A DNA stretch of 12,642 bases from contig CAMZBE010000008.1 of NCBI GenBank assembly GCA_947304475.1, forward strand, positions 1 through 12,642. The letters run 5' to 3'. Origin of the DNA: an uncultured Clostridia bacterium (GTDB lineage: Bacteria > Bacillota > Clostridia > Oscillospirales > CAG-272). Under the pieces are notes generated by a model that saw only the letters and a program-made list of their open reading frames with translations, did no database searches and was not told where the DNA came from. Position 1 is the first letter of the stretch. Each line of letters starts with the position of its first letter. Below are positions 5,965-10,088 of the stretch, one piece after another. The position numbers and the translations under genes are program-made.

Positions 5965-7242
5965 TTAAAGTTCGATCTTCACGGCGCCGCGCGGACGGAT
6001 CGAAAGCCGCATCACGCTGCCCGCGCCGAAGACCGAGTCGAGTACCTCGGTATAACCCGTGGAGAGTTCTCTTTTCACGAACGCCTGAATGGTCCCGGCA
6101 AAGCCGCCGCCGTGCACCCGGAAGGCGCAGCCCTTGCCCGTGAGCAGTCCGTCGGTCACGGCGAGCGCGAGCGAAAGTCCCTGTTCGGCGACGTTTGCGT
6201 TGGTATAGACGTTCTGCAGGTACATGAAACTCGACCGCCCCGAGGCGTTCACCCCGTCGAGGAAGGCGGGAAGATCGCCCTTTTCGAGCGCCGCCGCCTG
6301 GGCGAGTACGCGCTCGTTCTCGCGGACGAAGTGCAGGGCGCGGAGCAGCGCCCGGTCGCCCGCCGTACGCCGGAGCAGCGGGGCGTTGGCGATCAGTTCG
6401 CTCTCGGTAATCCCGCGCAGGACGTCGCGCCCGAAGTAGGCGGCGATCGCCTTCATTTCGGCGGGGATCGAGGCGTAGTCGGCGTTCAGATCGGCGTGAT
6501 TGCCGCCGGTGTTGACGATCATCAGGTCGTAGCCCGCGTCGGAGAGCGAGAAGGGGATGGGTTTGATCACGGGAGCGGCGGGATCCTCGAAGTCGATGAA
6601 GACGAAGCCGCCGACGGCGCACGCCGTCTGATCCATCAGTCCGCTCGGTTTCCCGAACCAGACGTTCTCGGAATACTGCGCGATCTTTGCGATCTCGGCG
6701 TTGTCGCACTTGCCCTCTCCGTAGAGGTGGTTCAAGATATTCCCCACCATCACTTCGAACGCCGCCGAGGACGAGATCCCCGAACCCTTCAGCACCTCGG
6801 TCACGGTGTAGGCAACGAAACCCCCAACGGGAAGCCCCCGTTTCCGGAACCCGTCGACCATGCCGGCGATCAGAGCCGCGCTCGTGTAGTCGGGCTGCGA
6901 AGCGGGATCAACGGTCTCGGAGAGTTTGATCCGGTCCTCGGGATAGCCCTCGCTGATCAGCCGGATCTCCCCGTCGTCGGTCTTCGCCGCGACGGCGATG
7001 ATGTCGCGGTCGATCGCCCCCGCCAGCACGCAGCCGCGGTTGTGGTCGGTGTGGTTGCCCGAGATCTCGCTCCGTCCGGGGACCGAGAACAGGCAGACGT
7101 CCTCGCGTTCGCCGAACAGTTCGGTGAAGCGGTCGATCGCCTTGATATAGCGCGCCGTCTGGGCGGTGATATCACGGTACAGGTCGGCGTGCCGCTGAAG
7201 CGCGCCCCCTTCGAGTTTTGCTTTCAGTTCTTGTGCGTTCAT
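5965..7242 (-). CDS. galK: Galactokinase (GHMP kinase family), Firmicutes-type variant
   Basis: This 425-residue GHMP kinase probably phosphorylates galactose to galactose-1-phosphate for the Leloir pathway. The galactokinase signature appears as PGRSEISGNHTDHNRG (55-70), against GRVNLIGEHTDYNGG-like in classical GalK. The ATP-binding loop is KGSGISSSAAF (152-162). GKPSGLMDQ (197-205) supplies the catalytic Asp204, LHFVRENERV (303-312) matches the RHVxxE block, and VHGGGFAGT (376-384) is GHMP motif 3. The protein is about 40 residues longer than E. coli GalK, mainly an N-terminal extension of about 45 residues before the signature. It starts 6 nt after the miaA stop; its likely ribosome binding site (AGAGGA, 7260-7255) is inside the end of miaA, 12 nt away, which is rather far. 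No galT, galE or sugar transporter is visible. Another sugar substrate is possible given the altered signature. Confidence 0.88.
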   Translation of the reverse strand: MNAQELKAKLEGGALQRHADLYRDITAQTARYIKAIDRFTELFGEREDVCLFSVPGRSEISGNHTDHNRGCVLAGAIDRDIIAVAAKTDDGEIRLISEGYPEDRIKLSETVDPASQPDYTSAALIAGMVDGFRKRGLPVGGFVAYTVTEVLKGSGISSSAAFEVMVGNILNHLYGEGKCDNAEIAKIAQYSENVWFGKPSGLMDQTACAVGGFVFIDFEDPAAPVIKPIPFSLSDAGYDLMIVNTGGNHADLNADYASIPAEMKAIAAYFGRDVLRGITESELIANAPLLRRTAGDRALLRALHFVRENERVLAQAAALEKGDLPAFLDGVNASGRSSFMYLQNVYTNANVAEQGLSLALAVTDGLLTGKGCAFRVHGGGFAGTIQAFVKRELSTGYTEVLDSVFGAGSVMRLSIRPRGAVKIEL

Positions 7243-7248
7243 CGGTTA

Positions 7249-8211
7249 TTATTGTCCTCTCACAAAATAGGATCGTTCGTTAAGCCACGCCGAAGCGGTC
7301 GCTGTCGCGCGTTCGGCGAGGTCGTGCGCCCCGGCGTCGAGCCAGACGATCCCGGGCTGCGCCCGGAACCACGTCAACTGACGCTTGGCGTAGCGGCGGG
7401 TGGCGAGTTTGATCTCTTCCGCCGCCTCTTCGGGGGTTTTCTCCCCCGTAAAGCAGGGCAAAAACTGGCGATACCCGATCGCCTGCCCCGCCGTCGTTCC
7501 GGAAGACAGGAACCCGCGCTCCCAAAGCCGGCTCGCCTCCCGGTACAGCCCGTCTTCCATCATCCGGTCCACCCGGCTGTCGATCCGCCGGTAGAGCGTC
7601 TTCCGGTCCGGAAAGTCCAGCCCGAGGATCAGACAGTCAAAGAGCGGGGTGCGACTGCGGCTTTCGTTATCGAAGGCGCTTTTGGTCTTTCCGGTCAGGC
7701 GGTAGATCTCGAGCGCGCGCACCACGCGGCGCAGGTTGTTTTGGTGCGTGGCGGCGGCGGACGCGGGATCGACCTCCGCAAGTTCGCGATAGAGTTTTGC
7801 GCGTCCCTCTTCGCTTTTCCCCTGCGCCAGCAGGTCCGCGCGCAGCGCGGGATCCGAAGGGGGCGCGTCGTCGTGCCGTCCGGTCAGGGCGGCGGTCAGA
7901 TACAGTCCCGTCCCGCCGCAGAAGACGGGAATCCGTCCGTGTGACAGGATCCCGTTTGCAACGTCCGCTGCCCTCTCGCCGTAATCGGCGGCGGAATAGG
8001 GTTGGTCGGGATCGAGCAGGTCGATCATGTGATGGGGGACCAGCGCTCGCTCGTCTTCGGTCGGTTTGGCGGTCCCGATATCCATGCCCCGATAGATCTG
8101 CATCGAGTCGCAGGAGACGATCTCACCGCCGAAGCGTAAGGCGAGCGTTACGGCAAGCGCGCTCTTGCCCGAGGCGGTTGGTCCGACCACCGCCAAGGCG
8201 ATCTTTTTCAC
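7249..8211 (-). CDS. miaA: tRNA dimethylallyltransferase MiaA
   Basis: This 320-residue enzyme transfers a dimethylallyl group from DMAPP to N6 of A37 in tRNAs reading UNN codons. Visible motifs are the P-loop GPTASGKS (10-17), SCDSMQIYRGMDIGTAKPT (33-51), PHHMIDLLDP (59-68), and FCGGTGLYL (97-105). C-terminal family blocks are AIGYRQF (244-250) and TRRYAKRQLTWFR (271-283). The frame stays open about 110 codons further upstream, but that extension overlaps the hydrolase gene and has no MiaA similarity. The GTG at 8211-8209 puts the P-loop at its usual distance from the N-terminus and follows GGAAGGA (8226-8220) by 8 nt. The start overlaps the upstream stop as GTGA. No hfq or mutL is seen beside it; here its neighbour downstream is galK. 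Confidence 0.97.
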   Translation of the reverse strand: MKKIALAVVGPTASGKSALAVTLALRFGGEIVSCDSMQIYRGMDIGTAKPTEDERALVPHHMIDLLDPDQPYSAADYGERAADVANGILSHGRIPVFCGGTGLYLTAALTGRHDDAPPSDPALRADLLAQGKSEEGRAKLYRELAEVDPASAAATHQNNLRRVVRALEIYRLTGKTKSAFDNESRSRTPLFDCLILGLDFPDRKTLYRRIDSRVDRMMEDGLYREASRLWERGFLSSGTTAGQAIGYRQFLPCFTGEKTPEEAAEEIKLATRRYAKRQLTWFRAQPGIVWLDAGAHDLAERATATASAWLNERSYFVRGQ

Positions 8212-8498
8212 GGGATCAGTCCTTCCGTCCACTCGAGAAGATCGTGGTAGAATTCGTCGCGCCCGACCTCGTTGTGCAGTTCGTGCCGGAACCCGGGATA
8301 GAGGCGGAAGGTCATCTTCTCGCACCCCGCGTCTTCCAACATCTTCGCAACCTTCGCAACGCCCTTCCCCCAGCCGCCGACGGGATCCATATCCCCCGAC
8401 GCGAGCAGAATGGGCAGACCTTTCGGCAGTTTCTTCGCCCAACTCTTCCGGCTGATCTCCCCGATCATGGAAAACAGTTCCCGGAACTCGTGATCCAC
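8208..8498 (-). pseudogene. C-terminal fragment of a disrupted alpha/beta hydrolase (lysophospholipase / monoacylglycerol lipase type)
   Basis: This reading frame is the continuation of the hydrolase whose N-terminal part lies at 8465-9073, but in a different frame. Numbered from the first in-frame GTG (8498), it carries SGDMDPVGG (34-42), with the expected catalytic Asp38, and YPGFRHELHNE (67-77), with the expected catalytic His72, and ends in LLEWTEGLIP. FRELFSMI (5-12) matches the segment that normally precedes these motifs. The GTG has no convincing ribosome binding site and is probably not a true start. On its own the fragment lacks the nucleophile Ser and could not be an active hydrolase. 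Its stop overlaps the miaA start (GTGA), which would preserve coupling if the region is translated. Real mutation or a sequencing/assembly error cannot be separated from this sequence. Confidence 0.75.
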
Positions 8499-9073
8499 GC
8501 TTTCTCGGGCACGCCCTTCTCGTAGCGGGAGTTGTACGAACCGAACGCAAGTTTGGTAAGGATCTTGCCCGGGTGATCCGGACCGAGCAGCCCGACCGAG
8601 AGCGCAGCGAGGGCTTTGGCTACGGGCAGCGCGGGGTTCGGTCCCGCGGTCCCGAGGATCACCAGTCCGTCGAGTTCGTCGCCCCAGCGCGACGCGTAGA
8701 TGCGCGCGAGGAACGAACCCATGCTGTGCCCGATCAGAACGAAGGGCAGGTCGGGATACTCGCTCTTGGCGATCCCGGTCACGGTATAAAGGTCCTGCAA
8801 AACGAACTCCCGCGCGCCCTTCTTGCCGAAGATCCCGTACTCCTCGGGTTTGGCAGTCCTGCCGTGTCCGAGATGGTCGTTTGCATAGACCGCGATCCCC
8901 GCGGCGTTGAGACGCGAGATCAGATCGGTATAGTGCCCCACGTGTTCGATCATTCCGTGCGAGATCTGGACGACCGCGCGCGGATTGGCGACCGGAAAGC
9001 GGTAGCCGGTGACGGTGTGCAGTCCGTCGGACGACGGAAACTGAAACAGGTTCGCTTCGGTGATCTCGATCAT
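8465..9073 (-). pseudogene. N-terminal fragment of a disrupted alpha/beta hydrolase (lysophospholipase / monoacylglycerol lipase type)
   Basis: The 202-residue product contains the first two thirds of a serine hydrolase of the Hydrolase_4 type. It has an oxyanion-hole region ISHGMIEHVGHY (37-48), NDHLGHG (65-71) and the nucleophile elbow IGHSMGS (114-120) with Ser117. LAFGSYNSRYEKG (175-187) is the family block before the cap. After KAW (191-193) the frame runs into nine unrelated residues and stops, while the family resumes in another frame (8208-8498). As I recall the family, about 20-25 residues, including the usual DPLCGF-like stretch, are missing at the junction near 8490, together with a shift of frame. 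ATG at 9073 follows AAAGGAAA (9090-9083). It lies 37 nt downstream of rbsK. An intact relative would hydrolyse monoacylglycerols or lysophospholipids in the cytoplasm or at the membrane. Confidence 0.8.
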
Positions 9074-9110
9074 ATCGTTCGTTTCCTTTCTTCGGATCCG
9101 TTAAAACGGT

Positions 9111-10061
9111 TCAAAGGACGGGACTTGACGCGATGAACTCCTCTGTCTCTTCCCTCGTCGGGATCGAGCGCGACGCGCCGCATTTGGTAACGGTCAGCGC
9201 CCCGACCGCACAGGCGAAGCGGATCGCGGTATCCAGGTTCCCGGTCTCGCAGTAGCGGACCGCGAGCGCAGCGGTAAAGGCGTCGCCCGCCGCGGTGGTG
9301 TCGACCGCCGCGACGCGGTAGGCGGGGATCATATTGCAGAGCCGCCCGTCGAAGTAGAATGCGCCGCGGCTTCCGAGTTTCAGAACGTAGTATTTCGCCT
9401 TGATCTGCCGGGAGAGGGCGATGCAGGCGCGCATACAGGACTCGATGCCGGTCGGCGCGATGCCGGTGTAGATTTCGGTCTCGATTTCATTCGGCGAAAA
9501 GATCTCGACCTCGGGGAACTCCGAGAGCGGGATCGCCCGACTGGCGGGCGCGGCGTCGAGGATCACCGGGATCCCCCGCACCGACGCCATCTTGGCACAT
9601 TCGAGCGTCACCTCAAAGGGCGTCTCGAACTGCAGGCAAACGGCGTCGGGCTTGGCGGCGATCGCTTCCTGCGCGTCCGCGGGGATCAGCGTCTGGTTCG
9701 CGCCGGGATAGACGACGATGCGGTTGTTCCCGTTCGCCTCGACGAAGATCGCCGCCATGCCGGTATTCGTGGTCTTGTCGACCTTGACGTGCGTAATATC
9801 GACGCCCGCCTCGACGTAGGTATCGTAGAGGCATTTCCCGTTCGCGTCGGCGCCGAGCCGCGCGCAGAGTTGGGAGACAGCCCCCATTTTCGCCGCCGCG
9901 ACGGCGCAGTTCGCGCCCTTCCCGCCCGGGATATAGGAGAGCCCGCCGTCACGGTCGACGAAGGTCTCTCCCGCCGTCGGGATCCGCTTCATGCGCAGCA
10001 CCATATCCATATTGGCACTCCCGATGGTCAGGATGCGGACGGAACGCTTTTCTTCCGCCAT
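9111..10061 (-). CDS. rbsK: Ribokinase (PfkB family carbohydrate kinase)
   Basis: This 316-residue PfkB-family sugar kinase is most like ribokinase, which converts ribose to ribose-5-phosphate. TIGSANMDMVLRMKRIPTAGET (12-32) is the N-terminal substrate-side block with the usual GSxNxD. GGKGANCAVAAAKMGA (46-61) is PfkB signature 1. FSPNEIETEIYTGI (188-201) matches the TPNExE block, and DTTAAGDAFTAAL (254-266) is signature 2 with the catalytic base Asp260. The start is ATG at 10061, not the in-frame GTG three codons earlier, because AGAGG (10074-10070) is 8 nt before the ATG and directly abuts the GTG. It follows the ATPase gene by 27 nt. No rbsDACB transporter or repressor is seen. Ribose is the best guess; a nucleoside or another pentose is possible. 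Confidence 0.9.
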   Translation of the reverse strand: MAEEKRSVRILTIGSANMDMVLRMKRIPTAGETFVDRDGGLSYIPGGKGANCAVAAAKMGAVSQLCARLGADANGKCLYDTYVEAGVDITHVKVDKTTNTGMAAIFVEANGNNRIVVYPGANQTLIPADAQEAIAAKPDAVCLQFETPFEVTLECAKMASVRGIPVILDAAPASRAIPLSEFPEVEIFSPNEIETEIYTGIAPTGIESCMRACIALSRQIKAKYYVLKLGSRGAFYFDGRLCNMIPAYRVAAVDTTAAGDAFTAALAVRYCETGNLDTAIRFACAVGALTVTKCGASRSIPTREETEEFIASSPVL

Positions 10062-10069
10062 TTCGTTCA

Positions 10070-10074
10070 CCTCT
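10070..10074 (-). promoter_or_regulatory. Ribosome binding site deciding the rbsK start
   Basis: AAAGAGGTG on the minus strand (10076-10068) contains an AGAGG core 8 nt upstream of ATG at 10061. The alternative in-frame GTG at 10070-10068 overlaps this core and therefore cannot use it. Confidence 0.7.
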
Positions 10075-10088
10075 TTCTTGAATACGGG

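Noticed and set aside
4752..6143. Plus-strand open frame of 463 codons opposite recA
   Set aside because: It is a shadow of recA, which is beyond doubt on the minus strand. The translation has no family features.
6112..7944. Plus-strand open frame of 610 codons across galK and miaA
   Set aside because: GC-rich codon bias on the minus strand leaves the opposite frame open. The translation is Arg/Val/Gly-rich with no recognisable domain, and it crosses two well-supported genes.
8212..8550. N-terminal extension of miaA by about 113 codons
   Set aside because: It overlaps the hydrolase fragment. The P-loop is expected within 20 residues of the start, and GTG 8211 has a good ribosome binding site.
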